This document shows, one piece after another, positions 38,955 through 52,456 of a stretch of DNA of 64,000 nucleotides. How positions within the stretch are numbered: position 1 is the first letter of the stretch; every line of letters begins with the position of its first letter. The stretch spans positions 22,727 to 86,726 of the forward strand of contig NW_019775541.1 of NCBI RefSeq assembly GCF_001039355.2, given 5' to 3'. Source of the DNA: Lingula anatina. Taxonomy: Eukaryota > Brachiopoda > Lingulata > Lingulida > Lingulidae. The notes below the pieces were generated by a model. It was not told where the DNA came from, searched no databases, and saw only the letters and a program-made list of their open reading frames with translations. Made by a program: the position numbers and the translations under genes.

Positions 38955-41353
38955 TTTTCTTTTTTGCAAAAAAATGAGATTTATAATCCCTACGTGTGCT
39001 TACTAAAATTTAACGTATCCGGTGCCTGCAGGCGGCGCTGTCCACGTGAAAGTCATGTTCCCTGTACCCTCTAGTGTCGCCTTGTGAACCAGCGCTTTGC
39101 CTTCTGCACCGCTGCAGTTTTCATTCAGAACCGTCAGAGTAGATGTCTGCCACGTCCCAACTCTGCTCCCTGTGGTGTTAGACCGGGCTTGTATCATGAA
39201 CCCCTCATAGTGACTAGGTCCAATTAGAGAAACTGAAAGTTGGAAACGGAAAGGTAAGAAATTGACCTGTGGTCGCTATTATCTTTATTCATTGCTTCTT
39301 TATTTAAAAATTCGTGGCACTTTAGTGTGCAGACGAAACGGGACCAATTAACTGTACCGTGGAATTCACGCATTTATCTTTTCAACAAGCAAATTACGCT
39401 TTGATTTGAATTAAAATGCTGTGCAGCTTCCAATCTACACCGTCATCATTACGAAGCCAAAAAAAAAAAAAAGGTGCGCATACTAAGCGCTGTGTTCAGA
39501 CAAGGATCGTCTAAGACTGGTGTAGGTCTTAGGCACGTAATTTCGATAGCATAGGTGCAGGGAGGGGGTTGCCGGTCAACACAGTAGGCCTATTGCTACT
39601 GGACATGAAAGTTGTGTCTGGGCCACTGCACAAAAATGAAGTTTTTGTGGAAAGACCCTTCTGTTAATGCACTAAATGAGCTAAACAAGAAATATATATT
39701 GTGATAATGACAATAATAAATTTTAATCTAGAACTACATGTTAATGTCCGGGCATAAGAACCTGTTTAAAAGCACAAGGTGAGTCAACAATTTTGTGGTT
39801 GAATTATTTGCATAAAAATGTGTCATGTCATGGAGTCCTGATGATCCCCGCCGTTTGATGCTTTTTTAATTGTGTTTATTCTAGAAAGTGTCAATGCTTA
39901 TAACTTTCTTTTTCCTTCCAGTGGAGACGCAGACACGTTCTGTATGCGACATTGAAATTAGTGAAATGAACAGTTAAATGAAAACATAATATTTACATTA
40001 AAATGCGTTTGTAAGCAAGTTACACGTTGTTTCTTGCCACGTAGGTAAACAAAAACGGGTAAAGCTAGCTAATTTTTATAATACCAATATTTATGATGTT
40101 GTTATTGTTATGTGGAATTTTTTTCTCAGAGATAAATTCAACAACTTCTAAAAATTAGGGATGTCATACAATTTTATCTTTTCCGTTCTGCTCCTTTTTG
40201 CTTAGAAATATCCTACAGGGATAATTTCCGTGTGAAAAGGTCACTTTCAGACAAAAATGTGATTGATTTTGCATAAAATAAATCACTCTGCTTATATATA
40301 ATATTGCGTCTGATTTCTAAGAAGCATGATATAGGTGAAATGCTAGACAACAGTTACCTTATTTTGGAATTTAATCTGAAATGAAGAGGACCAACATTTT
40401 GATCTTACGTCATTTTGTAACCTACCAACGATTCCAAACAAACATAGAACGCGTACGAAGATCAAAAATCTACTGTCCTGTAAAAATGCGAGAAACAAAA
40501 CAACTACCTAGAAAATACTGGAATTTCCCTCCAACACTTCGATATTTAAAGTATATAGGCCTACCTACCGGAAAATCACTGAAAATATGACAAAAAAATT
40601 TACGAAAAAGATCCTGGCTGCTCTGTATAAGTTTTTCATTCATCTTTAATGCTCGGGTCACAAATAGTTTCACTTCCTGAATTTTCGATACTACTCTACC
40701 CCTTTAAGCCCGAAAGATTTAAATAGTGAAGGCACGATGGGGTTTCCCATAACACCACACTGCTCATAAAAATCGCACTGCATCTTGCCAAATATGACGG
40801 CTTACAGAGCCGTAATAGAATCATTTCACTATTGCAAACTGACAAGTCTCGTCTTTTTCAGACGAGACTGAGAATTTGGGTTTATAGGAGAAGAGGTTAT
40901 TTGAATTCGTTTGAAATACAAAGAGGTTGTTGAAAATGCATTTCACTGAGAGTTCTAGTACTTAGCCCACTATTTTTTACCAGAGCTCCAAAGGGTATTG
41001 ACGCTCTTCAAGTGTCAAAATCATTGCTGGACATAGAATAAAAATGTGCACAGCTAATGTAAACAGTCAGACACCGTGACTATCAAGGGTACAGATTTCT
41101 CTGTGGTCCCTGTTGAAGGTAACTACTCACCATTATACGGCTGGCCGGGGGAGTACTTGGCCGCTCCTAGGACCAAAGAAAAGGGGTTGGACCCGGTCTG
41201 CTGCGCTGCTCCGTGGCCTGAGTCCGCGTTTGGGCTGGGTAGCATGGAGTCGCACGCGCCGGACGGAATGTACGCCCCTGACGGGTAGGACGCCACACCA
41301 CCACACAGCAGTAGAAGACATGGAAGAACAGACGTGGCAATGACCAGAAGCAT
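38556..41353 (-). CDS. Secreted Reeler-domain protein (first three exons; 3' end not found)
   Basis: Exons 41353-41131, 39232-39004 and 38622-38556 join in frame (phases 1 and 2) into about 173 residues. Residues 1-21 form a signal peptide (LLVIATSVLPCLLLLCGG). After it come YPSGAYIPSGACDSMLPS and YSPGQPYN, then GPSHYEGFMIQAR, a Cys-containing middle, FTWTAPPAGTGYVKF and YATVVQEKEVFWA. These are the ordered signatures of the Reeler (reelin N-terminal-like) domain found in reelin, ferric-chelate reductase-like proteins and insect defence proteins. Exon 3 ends at a good donor (GAG/GTAGGC) in phase 0, and I could not find the next exon in the 1.8 kb before the LINE. If the donor is not used, the frame runs into the CT repeat and stops. 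Function (secreted immune or matrix protein) is inference from the family. Confidence 0.8.
38911..38956. repeat. (TTTA)n microsatellite
   Basis: A perfect TTTA/TTAT tetranucleotide tract of about 11-12 units lies in the Reeler gene intron 2, about 50 bp past exon 2. Confidence 0.9.
39233..41130. other. Reeler gene intron 1
   Basis: This 1.9-kb AT-rich intron has no recognisable gene. Small frames at 40381-40673 overlap on both strands and show no codon or family signal. Confidence 0.6.
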
Positions 41354-43360
41354 GGTGGAGGTTATCTTATTTTCAGAAGGTTAATAAACTGAAAACTATG
41401 AGGTATTGACAAAAGAAGACGACCACTGTTAACCTTACGTTGGGGTTACAGCGCACTGAGCTGACTGAAATGAGCTGAGCGTTTTGTTTTAAAACAAGAG
41501 AGAGGGTTAAAATGATGAAATCGCTACGGGAGAAGCTGTAGTTTCGAATCTTTTATGGTTTGCACATACGTAGCAAGGTCCGTAGCGAGCAATTTCAAAA
41601 GGGGGGGGGGTCTTTTTCTGAAAAAAATTGACCTTTTACAATGGAACCTTTGTGTACTTGGGTCAAATTTTACCCAGAATGGGCCTTTTCCCGACAAAAA
41701 GGCGGTTCTTTCGAACCCCCCGAATCCCCCAGTCAACGGGCCTGTATATTTAATAAGATTCGTTTGCATTCAATGTCACCTATCCTGTCATGCTGTCTTC
41801 TCTTGCAGGAGAGAGAGCCTGACAAACATAACCACAATAATGCGTGATGAAGATATATTTTACGTCTTGCAGACCACAGTAGTTTATATGCCGCATGCTG
41901 AAATCTGCTCCTGTTGCCATCACCTTGCCTATAGATACAATAAAAAAAGAGAATACAGAAAAGACTATGGGTGCAGCTATTCGGCTCGATTTGTGGAGTA
42001 GCACAATGGGTATTTCCAAAGTCGCAAAACAGAATTTACATTCAATCGTGCTGCCTGCACGTAGTAGAAATTTTCACAGTAATAAATATATTCACACTAA
42101 ATTCTATTTTATAATTAAGATAAGGCAGCATTGACTTCTGTAATTGACAACCCCCGTTGCTAGCGCTCTCCGCTTAAAACTTAAAAAAAAAAAAAAAAAA
42201 AAAACATTACACACCTTTTATCATGATATACAGAGCTTGAGCTCCACCATGCAGAAGGGTTTATGTTTGTCTCGTCGTGTTATGCCTATGTTGTCAAATC
42301 GTGACGTGCATCCATTATTAAATGGATGACATTTTAACGAAATAAAAAGCACTGTTATTGACTATTTTCCTTTCGGCTTGAGCTCACTGACGTACAGTAT
42401 ACATTTGAGGGAGAGTCTTAAAATCCAAAATATCCGACAGGCGTAAATTATATTAAGGTATTGGGACAAACAATAAGAGAAGTCAAAGCCGTGGATATTT
42501 AATAAGTTGCTAGATAAATTCAAGCTGAGTCTAGGTAGGGTGGGCGGGGGGGAGGGGGGAGGGGGGGGGGTCGGTAAGACTGCAAGAACAATCATAGATC
42601 TCCTTGTAACAATTCAGTTTAAACTAAAACGATTGTACAAGTCAACCCCATTGTTAAACCACGTGAATTCCTCGTCAGAGGTACCTGTAAAAACAACTCA
42701 CTTCGGAAGTCATCGGGGAAATAGTCCAAGGGAAATCCCCCAGATCAGTTCTGGGCGCTTAATGATCGAATGGAAAATTTTTCCCCGTACTTTCATTTTC
42801 ATTTTCCCTTCGGAGATCGTTATTTGCACAATACATGGGTCAATGTGTGGACTGTCCACTTTAAAACATGACGAAAATGTGAGAACAGTGGAGAAAATAG
42901 ACTATGTGGACGCGAGGTCACCTCGGGACGAGTGCAAGAGCAAGACAGTAAACGGAGGTGGAATGACATGGACCGATATACAATCTTTTTTTTTAAAAAA
43001 GAAAGACCGTTTCAAGTTATAACAGTGGCGTGAAAGATTCTATTTCTAAGAAAGATCGGGGAAATCTGATGACAGCATAGATGAGAGCATGATGAGAACA
43101 TGGAAGCATTTACAAAAGTAGAATTTAAGGTCCATATGGAGAAGTTGACTAGCTAGGTAAGTATATGTATACAAGTATTATACGTACAATGTAAAGTTCA
43201 CTAAATAGGCTAACTGTAACTGCATCTTTACTGCTGGTTTTAAAGGGATAGCAAGTGTTCTTTTTGGTAAAAAAACAAATTCTCCTGGGGTAAACGACGA
43301 TTTTCCTGTACTTACCAAAGGGTCCATGTCCATGTTTTTTTTTTCTAAAAAGTTTGGCTC
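41354..43360. other. Intergenic between the Reeler gene start and the 3'-UTR-like block
   Basis: It contains the dispersed-repeat copy at about 41578-41735, an A21 run near 42181-42204 and a G-rich tract at 42539-42573. The plus-strand 171-codon frame at 42507-43022 translates to low-complexity Gly then unrelated sequence; I see no domain and do not call it. Confidence 0.5.
42539..42573 (+). other. Potential G-quadruplex tract
   Basis: GGGTGGGCGGGGGGGAGGGG and the following G-runs provide more than four G-triplets separated by single bases on the plus strand, a dense quadruplex-forming pattern in otherwise AT-rich DNA. Whether it forms or has a role is unknown. Confidence 0.6.
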
Positions 43361-45283
43361 TTCGTGATATTCTTCTGAGATTCCAGAATAATTGCAATAA
43401 CCGCTGTTTTGATGGTTAGCTGTAAAAGCGTCTCCCTTATGATATCGATCATTTCCCTAATAAGACAAACTCGTCTTCACGATTTATTTCACAACTCTAA
43501 ATCAGTTCACCTGACTGAAGGCCTTGTGACAAGGTTGAAAAGTGATATCCGTTTCAGTATAATAAGGCTCCAGTATAATAATTTTTCATTTTTCATTCTT
43601 TTATATTGTCATTCACGTCGGTCAATACAAACTCTGAGCCTGCAACTTCCTACTTCCCGACTCACCAGCAAGAATACTTCATAAAATACAAACAACCTAG
43701 ACATTGCATGGAGAAGTTTTATTCATATACCGTAGAAAAGTCCTACACAAAAACGTTTCACACAATATGAACATTTTATGTTCTCAATGACATTTAAGCA
43801 ATTTTAAAACTTGCGTCGTTCTCCAACATACACAATACAGCATCACAAGTAAAGAATTGACAACTGCGTACTGGGCGACAGAAATGGAACAATTTTAATG
43901 ACCTTGCGTAACTACTAGTAATTATGGAAATGAAAGCAGAATATTCAAAATTATAAAATTAAATGCTTATAAACTATTCAACCTAGATCCTAACAAGTGT
44001 TGTCAGCAAGGCAGTGGAATTTTTCTCTCTCTTTCGATACCTTTCATCAATTTCACCGTATCCTCTAACCCAAAACTCGCTTTCGAAATGCATTTCCTAG
44101 ATCACTATTTTTTTTAAATTCAGTCGTCGTAAAACTTCACCAAGCATCCTCATGATACGTTCCGTGATTTATTTTACATTTTCATGATTCTTATTACTTA
44201 ATACTAGCATTAATATTCAAACGTTCAGCCAGGGTGGATTTTAATCTTTTAATGGTTCTTCTATTTCCACACCTTCCACAAATTAGTCGACAGTGGATTT
44301 ATTACATGTATCCAACTTCAATTATTCTCATTTATTCACATATACATGTGCAAACTATGCATTGTACCTCATTGAAGCATATGTGTTCATACATTGCTAA
44401 GGGCTGATTTCGATCACACTGCTGTCTCGACAATTCTCAATCTGAAGTTGACCTCTTTTCGCTGGAATACTTCATAAATCACTTCAATGCCTTAAGTAGA
44501 TTTAGGCCCTAAACAGCCATTTTAAAGTTTTTTTTTTAAACGTCTGGCCTTATAAAGGGAATAGGAGTTTGTGAACTTAAGTCACGTAGAATTAAAAGCA
44601 CACTGTTACGACACACGGTCCGCTCTGACACCGAGTTCGTGTCCACAAATTTTACCTTGGGGTACGTAATTCGTGGACCTAGTCATTAATTTGGGCATTC
44701 GTGCTCCCAAATCTATTAAGGCTCATGATAGCATACAGCAATTATCGTCTACGAGTCCTAAAGTGGACCTTTAAGCACGAAACCTTTGTGTACACATGTT
44801 CCTAAATCAAATATTACCCAAACTGGACCTTTTCCCGTTCACCCCCCCCCCCCACCCCACCACCCTCTGGCTACGGTCCCGAGTTAATTATCACTGAGTA
44901 TATCAAAATAGGCATATATTTGTGAAGATATAACCTCCTCCCCCCCACCCACATGGTAACTGCTATGATGCAGAGATCAATCTTTTCTTCACTTTCATCT
45001 TCTGCCAGCAGAATTAAATACATATAAAAATGTTGTATGTACAAAAAGGTATTATCTAACAACTAATGGTTCCCAGTCCACCATTCTCCTATAATTTCAT
45101 ATCAAATAACAACTGTAATGCCAAATGTATCCATATGAATGCTTAACTAAAAGCAGTAACATATCACACACAAAGCTACAATGGTGTTCTTTACAAAACA
45201 TCTTTAAAGAAAAACCAGCAGTATCTTTAACTTTGCAGCCCAACTGTATTATTTATCAAAAAAAAAACTACCAATCCAAATCG
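43361..45283. repeat. Non-coding block repeated at 45640-47222 (probable 3' UTR)
   Basis: The block starting CTTCGTGATATTCTTCTGAG matches 45640 onwards with small indels; the second copy has an extra 40 bases near 46185 and lacks most of 44590-44995. In the second copy it lies directly downstream (minus strand) of the partial receptor gene stop at 47844, and the minus strand has GAATAAAACTTC near 43720 and 45998. It is therefore plausibly the receptor gene's 3' UTR. No coding sequence is conserved between copies beyond what non-coding identity gives. Confidence 0.55.
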
Positions 45284-45475
45284 AAACTAGAGGATCAGAG
45301 AGGCGATACCGCCTCCGAATATTGTACCACCAGCTGGAGTAAGCGCATTCGTATGGAAACCCTCCCCCCCCCCAAAAAAGGGAAACCAGTCTTGTGCTTG
45401 AAAAGCTCTATAAAATGAAATCAACAAAAGTTCTCAAAATATGCAAAAAAATATAACTAAAAATGGTACAATCAA
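45284..45475. repeat. CTAGAGGATCAGAGAGGCGA repeat, also at 53224-53385
   Basis: This segment contains the perfect hairpin GAGGCG-ATAC-CGCCTC and continues through GTACCACCAGCTGGAGTAAG. It occurs here and at 53224-53385, each near the right end of a contig. The first copy has an extra C/A-run segment. It follows a different upstream sequence in each place, so it may be a mobile or chimeric piece. I do not recognise an RNA family. Confidence 0.5.
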
Positions 45476-45638
45476 GCAGATTTTTATATTGACCTGCATT
45501 TTCCTACCATTGATCACTCATGTGATTCTCTAGACAAAAGGCCTATTGGTTTTCCTTGAAATGTGTTGTCAGTGGTGCATATATGCTGACAAAAGAGAAA
45601 ACCTAGGGGCAACACCGGGAACATCTCTGCTAGTTTTG

Positions 45639-45639
45639 N
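45639..45639. other. Contig join (single n)
   Basis: Sequence to the right restarts the block that begins at 43361, so the flanking contigs overlap in content. Confidence 0.85.
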
Positions 45640-47235
45640 CTTCGTGATATTCTTCTGAGATTCCAGAATAATTGCAATAACCGCTGTTTTGATGGTTAGC
45701 TGTAAACGCGCCTCCCTTATGATATCGATTATTTCCCTAATAAGACAAACTCGTCTTCACGATTTATTTCACAACTCTAAATCAGTTCACCTGACTGAAG
45801 GCCTTGTGACAAGGTTGAAAAGTGATATCCGTTTCAGTATAAGAAGGCTCCAGTATAATAATTTTTCATTTTTCATTCTTTTATATTGTCATTCACGTCG
45901 GTCAATACAAACTCTGAGCCTGCAACTTCCTACTTCCCGACTCACCAGCAAGAATACTTCATAAAATACAAACTACCTAGACATTGCCTGGAGAAGTTTT
46001 ATTCATACACCGTAGAAAAGTCCTACACAAAAACGTTTCACACGATATGAACATTTCATGTTCTCAATGACATTTAAGCAATTTTAAAACTTGCATCGTT
46101 TCTCCAACATACATAATACAGCATCACAAGTAAAGAATTGACAACTGCGTATTGGGCGACAGAAATGGAACAATTTTAATGACCTTAACACATTGATGCA
46201 TTTTTCAGTCTTGCGCAGCTACTAGTAATTATGGAAATGAAAGCAGAATATTCAAAATTATAAAATTAAAAGCTTATAAATTGCATATCCAATCATTCAT
46301 TCAACCTAGATCCTAACCAGTGTTGTCAGCAAGGCAGTGGAATTTTTATCTTTCTTTCGATACCTTTCATCAATTTCACCGTATCCTATTACTCAAAACT
46401 CGCTTTCGAAATGCATTTCCAAGATCACTATTTTTTTTAATTCAGTCGTCGTAAAACTTCACCAAGCATCCTCATGATACGTTCCGTGATTTATTTTACA
46501 TTTTCATGATTCTTATTACTTAATACTAGCATTAATATTCAAACGTTCAGCCAGGGTGGATTTTAATCTTTTAATGGTTCTTCTATTTCCACACCTTCCA
46601 CAAATTATTCGACAGTAGATTTATTACATGTATCCAACTTCAATTATTCTCATTTATTCACATATACATGTGCAAACTATGCATTGTACCTCATTGAAGC
46701 ATATGTGTTCATACATTGCTAAGGATTGATTTCGATCACACTGCTGTCTCGACAATTCTCAATCTGAAGTTGTACCTCTTTTCGCTGGAATACTTCATAA
46801 ATCACTTCAATGCCTTAAGTAGATTTAGGCCCTAAACAGCCATTTTAAAGTTTTTTTTTTTTTTTTTTTTGAAAAGTCTGGCCTTAAAAACGGAATAGGA
46901 GTTTATGAACTTAAGTAACGTGTATTAAAAGCACACTGTTACGACACACGGTCCAGCAGAATTAAATACATATAAAAATGTGCTATGTACAAAAAGGTAT
47001 TATCTAACAACTAATGGTTCATAGTCCACCATTCACCTATAATTCCATATCAAATAACCACTGTAATGCCAAATGTATCCATATGAATGCTTAACTAAAA
47101 GCAGTAACATATCACACACAAAGCTACAATGGTGTTCTTTACAAAACATCTTTAAGAAAAACCAGCAGTATCTTTAACTTTGCAGCCCAACTGTATTATT
47201 TATCAAGAAAAAACTACCAATCCAAATCGAAATAA
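45640..47235. repeat. Second copy of the 3'-UTR-like block
   Basis: It corresponds to 43361-45283. At 47222 it leaves the first copy (which goes into the CTAGAGGATC repeat) and enters AAACTAGTACCTAGTATCTA, the sequence that also follows the n at 53429. Confidence 0.75.
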
Positions 47236-47843
47236 ACTAGTACCTAGTATCTATGGATAATGGAAATTCTCTTAAACATCTGTTTAAAATCCTGTCAATT
47301 TGCTTGAGCTACTTTGAAAAATGTGGTCTTTTAACTTGTTTGACATCAAATGTGTAAATCAGATGCATCCTAACAATGGCCCATGATGTAGACTATCTAG
47401 CAGAAAAAATGCTATAACATATCAAATGTGTCTTACATCATAAGATGTGTCCATTACTAACAAAAAAAAAAAAAAAAGAGATACATGTAAGAAAATAAGA
47501 ATCTTGTCCATCTTGATTGTTATCACTGTGTTAAGTAAGCTTTCCCAGGATCCCTCTGTAGTTATAAAGAACAAGATGCATAGAGGTACATTGTACATGT
47601 AGTTCTTACATTAAAACAAATCACAATTATACATTTATAATCACAACACCATAAAGTCGGTAAATCATTCATGATTTAAATTCACGGTAAAACTGCTTTG
47701 TCCTCTAATAATGACCCCTGTTCGGATTGTCTCCCTGCACCTCACTCTGACACCAGATGTCACCACTCGCGTTCAAATATATGTTCAACACACAGAAGAG
47801 CCATCTTGAAATAAAACCACAGCTGTCATCAGAGTCCTCTCTG

Positions 47844-50800
47844 TTACACAGAGACCTCCTGTGCCATCTTGGAGCACACGTGGCAGTCACGGTGGTGGCG
47901 AAGGATTACTTCTACGGCTTGACCGTGACCCCGTATGACTAGCCAGAGTATCAGCTGACTGACCTTGAACCCTGTGTTCTCAGCCATTGCTTTGTCCAAT
48001 GCCACCTCGGTGCAGTAACCAAAGTAACGCGTCTTAAAACTGCAAAGAAAGTCCTAGACTTGTAGTCAAGTCAAATGTGGGACAAAAAAAAAATGGACTC
48101 AGAAAATGAAACAAATCATTTTTTTTCCTCAGTTTATGATTTTTTTTCGTGTAAGCCAGAACTAGGGCCATAAATTAGTTAATAAGGGAGTGCAGAAATA
48201 AAAGTATCACATGAAGAGAAGGAGCACTGTAATGGAAAAACCATATGTGAAAAGGTCACATCTTTAAATGTTCAAGGCCCAACCCCACCTGCATCCACCT
48301 TTTATATGACTTAGATGCAGCCGGTTGATAGATCTAAAGCCAATAATTCCACGGGGGGGGGGGGGGGGGGGCTTTACTGAAAAAAGTCAACTTGTTCTCT
48401 TAGCTTTTAATAGGCCCAATTTGAGAAATGGCATATAGAACCCAGAACAAACTTTGATACAAAAAAAAAAACTTTTCCAACCAAAATAGAGGTTTTTCAA
48501 AAACTCCCCTGCCTACAAACAACGACACTCACTCTATATACTTCAGTACATGTGGAGGCAAGCTGAACAAAATGGCTGCCATTTCTTCCCAATTCTTGTC
48601 TGGGTCCATCAGGATACAGAAATCATCCATGAATTCCCTGCATTCCATCAGCTCTGAGAGGAGCATGGTGCAACTGTTGGAATCTGACAGTGAGAAAAGA
48701 AAATACACAAATTTAGATAAGGAAAATGAACAGTGACCAACCATAATTCTTTAACTTCCTTGTCAGCTTTGTGATAACTACTTGTATTTTAAAACCACTG
48801 TTAAATTCTTTTCACTGAATCAATTTTGACAATGCCAAGAAACAGCCATGTCGCAAGGTATACCCTAACATAAGGAGGGACAGGCCACTGTTAGGCATAG
48901 ACTCCTTTTTTCAATCTCAACTTTGTGTTAGATTTCCCAGCTAAAAAATTGTACTGTATCTATCATTTCCACTTTTTGTAAACTCTGATATAAACAAATA
49001 ACAATAAAGATCTGAAAAATTAAGTAATAATTTAAATGCATCACTGAGTTTTTCAAAATTACTAGGTAAAGATTTGATTTTAAGTACACAATATCTATAC
49101 ATTTACACTGACATCTTATCATACTGTGTCATAAAATAGCATATCCTACCCTCTGCTTTGGGAAAATCTGCAAGTTCTATAGCATTTGCACCCATGGCCA
49201 ATCCTTCCCCATGTCCAATATTACTAATCCCATTGCTAATAATATTATTACTGTGATTGCCCATGTTCTCACTACAGTTAATCAACTCTTTTCTGAATGT
49301 CTGATCCTGCTGCAGGCTATCACTGTATAAATCAGTCTGAGTTCCACTGTCACGGCTACCATTGCTAAGGTGACTGTTTCCATAGTGACTGCTACCATAG
49401 CTACTGCTGTTTTCACTTCCACTATTGTACACAGAGTCGCTGCTCACAAAAGAGCTTTGCGAACTGTCAGATAACGTCACCAACGATGGCGGACACATGC
49501 TACTAAAGTTTGTCTCCATGGTGCTGCATCTGCCCCGTCCAGCAGCCAGCTGGACATATCCACTGTCTAAACTGGAGTGGTCAGCAGATGACCATTGACC
49601 AAAGTCCGACAAAGAGGAGAGATAAGGGTCTCCCAGCTGTAGAAAGCAGTGATCCCCTACAGCGGACTCTGACCCAGTACTGTTATCACTGTGGACCCAC
49701 TTGGGCACCAAACCTTCAGTCTGTGTCCCTGCGTCCAAACTATAAGAGCTTGACTTGTCCTTCCCATCTGTGCGTCCTTTAGTCTGATCACCTTCATGCA
49801 AACTAAGGTCCCAGTTACCACTTTTTTGGTGTATACTAGCTGTGCCTTGACTAGTACTGCCCCCTGGCTGACCACAATTCTGACCAGGGGTCCTGTTCCT
49901 GATTCCGTTGACTGGGACCAGGAGGGGATTCATGTTTGTGACAAGACGCAGGAAGTCAAAGGTCAGCCCAGGCTGGGGGAGGCTGCCAGAAGAGCCTAAA
50001 ATAAACAATATGGTTTTTAACTTTATACTTTTGTTTATTTTGGGATTGAATGCTTCAACTAGGCTGCAATATTGGCCAATGTCCTGACAATTAAGAAATG
50101 TGTGAAATTTCGGGGGAAACATCAAAACTTGTCCTGCATCTCTACCACAGAGACCTTCTTAAGTATATAAAGAATTTGAAAGGTTTGAAGTGAATGCTTC
50201 AGATATACATACAATACTCTACAAGTAGTAGGAACCATGTTACTAATTTTTGCCAAGGCCTTTGTCCAGCATTAGACCACTTCAGGCTCTACATGATAAT
50301 GAACTGCTGTTTCCAGTACCTTCTATCAGCCTATACTGTCCTCCATTGGCAGTGAGTGGCTGGATGGAGACATCAGCTGTCTTTGACGGCATTAAGTTGT
50401 CCTCAGAATGCTGGTCTCCTGAAGCATGTTAAACAAACAAACAAGTAAATATAAAAATAAATAAATAAAGTTTCCAATGTATGCTTACTGGATTTAGAAT
50501 AACATCATAATTTTTTTACCAAAACAATATTTTTTAAGTAACATGCTGAAAAGGTAAACAGAGCAAATCTAGAAAACCTGAGATAGTTGAAAGAGGCTCA
50601 GTTTGCTGGATTTAGTTTAGCAAGGTTATATACGTGAGGTCAAGGTCAGTGGATGGGATCTAAAAAAGGTCAAGGTCAGTGGGTGGAGCTTAGAAAGTTC
50701 CAGAGTCAAAGGCTGAGTTTTTTTATTGGGTCAAAGGTCAAGGCTGTCACCTGTGACTGTCACTTCAACCAGTCCATGAAATAAACTTCCATCACTTAGC

Positions 50801-52456
50801 AAAACTGTCCAGTGATATTTCCCTGAATCCTTTGGGCTGGCACTGGTGATGGTGTAGGTCTGAGATCCGAAAAGAGCTGTTGCTGAATCCAGGTGGTACC
50901 AGATGAAAATTTCTTGGCGACCATCATTACAATGACTTGGCAGTTTTACTATAGCTAGATTTGTGCTTGAGCCTAGATAGGAAGATAAACCATTTGTTTA
51001 AAATCATAAACACGATGATAAAAAAATCAAAACAAAAGAATACAGAAATGCCCATTGAAAATACAGTAAATCTATGATGATACTATATCACATTTTTTAA
51101 ATACTATTTCTCTTCTCTGAGTTTTAGCTTAATTTCTCATCCATACAAAATCCTTACTGTTGCATGTCAACTTACAATTCTGGATACTGCTAAGTGATTA
51201 AGCCATTTCCTTTATTTTACTACTGTAACAATAGTTCAAGGCACAATGCACTTCAAGAAAAAACACAGAAAACTGAGACTACTACTGGTCAAACACTTAA
51301 ACAGCAACTTTGTTTCTTCACTTACTTACCAATTTTTACTTGGCTTGTGGGAATTGCTACTCCACAGTACGGTCCAACAGTGGGAGGAGGACACTTGGGG
51401 ACAGTAGAGTCAGACTGGCCCTCCGCAGCTGTACTGGTGTCTGATAAACAAGACCATAACACACATCATTTCATAATTTAATGCTCAAAAGCATATGGTG
51501 AATGGAACATTGCACAATTGAATGAAAAAGTGAGAAAAAGAATGAGTGACTAAAACTTTGGCTGGCTGAAAAAGGTAATGGAAAAATATAAATATGAGGC
51601 TATTATTTAAAAAAAATTCAAACAAGATTTGATATCACAATCATTCACTCACCTACTGTAGATAAACTTGCACCAACAGGAGGCTTCCTGACAGTGCTGC
51701 CCCCTGGTGGATGTCCCTCAGTTGGGCTCTGATCTCCCACCAGATGGAGCTCCTGGTTTGCCTCCACATCATCTGCTTCTTCTATGTTAATGCCTCCAAA
51801 GTTATAACCAGAGACAAACGCATGGTCTTCTGGGCTCACGCTCCCTGACACCACAGTCTTTTGATTCGCTCTCACTTTGGACGCCTTCTTGATATTAATC
51901 CCACCTTTTTTGTTGTTGTTATTGTTGCTTCCGTTTTCTGTGGATTTTGTGCTATCGTCGGACAACTGCGATTGTAAGTTGTATGGGACTTCCTTTTTGT
52001 GTGGTTTGTCACTTGCGCTTGTCCTGTCATCAGTTGGGTGAGACCAGTCATCAGTGGAATCAGACCTGAAATTGCCATCACCCTCTCCATCTCCAGTATA
52101 CATTAAGGATTTCCGTGGGGTCTCAATATGACTCAATTCACCTTTTTCGAAGGAAAATGACGGTAAAGATGTCATAGCTGAAAGAGCACTTGTGTCCTCA
52201 CATTCAACCTTTTCAGATAGGTCAAGGTCACCTGAGGTAAAATCAACACAGCAATTGTCCTCAACTGATGGTTGTACATTTATTTCTGAGTCGCATAGCA
52301 CACGACTGTCCGCTACTTTTTGCACAGTAAACTGGTCAACTTTATCAGAGGTGATAGTCACATTTGGGCTGTAAACATTAATTATCTTCTGGGAGATTGG
52401 ATTTACAGAATGAGGGGTGCCATCTTCTTCTACATGACAGGCATCATTGGTCAGTC
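47844..52456 (-). pseudogene. Partial copy of the death-domain receptor-like gene (cytoplasmic exons only)
   Basis: Seven exons mirror the 3' exons of the gene at 54038-63988: 52456-51653, 51440-51330, 50972-50751, 50418-50320, 49995-49150, 48683-48533 and 48039-47844 (stop). All splice sites and frames are intact. Changes are few, for example FGSQTYT for VGSQTYT, a three-base difference near 52390 and EVSV instead of EVCV at the end. No exons for the transmembrane or extracellular parts precede it; similarity ends at about 53222, where another repeat and a contig join follow. It is probably an allelic contig placed beside its partner, or a recent partial tandem duplication lacking a promoter; an intracellular-only gene cannot be excluded. 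Confidence 0.72.

Noticed and set aside
42507-43022. 171-codon plus-strand frame
   Set aside because: It starts in a G-rich tract giving poly-Gly and continues without any recognisable domain or splice context.
43409-43684. 91-codon frame conserved at 45689-45964
   Set aside because: The conservation equals that of the surrounding non-coding block, and the frame carries no domain signal. It lies in a probable 3' UTR on the other strand.
45284-45340. Possible small RNA gene at the GAGGCGATACCGCCTC hairpin
   Set aside because: It has a perfect 6-bp stem but no match to any RNA family I know, and no promoter or terminator signal.
49510-50125. Plus-strand frames opposite the large receptor exon
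   Set aside because: These are antisense shadows of a Ser-rich exon with clear splice sites on the minus strand.
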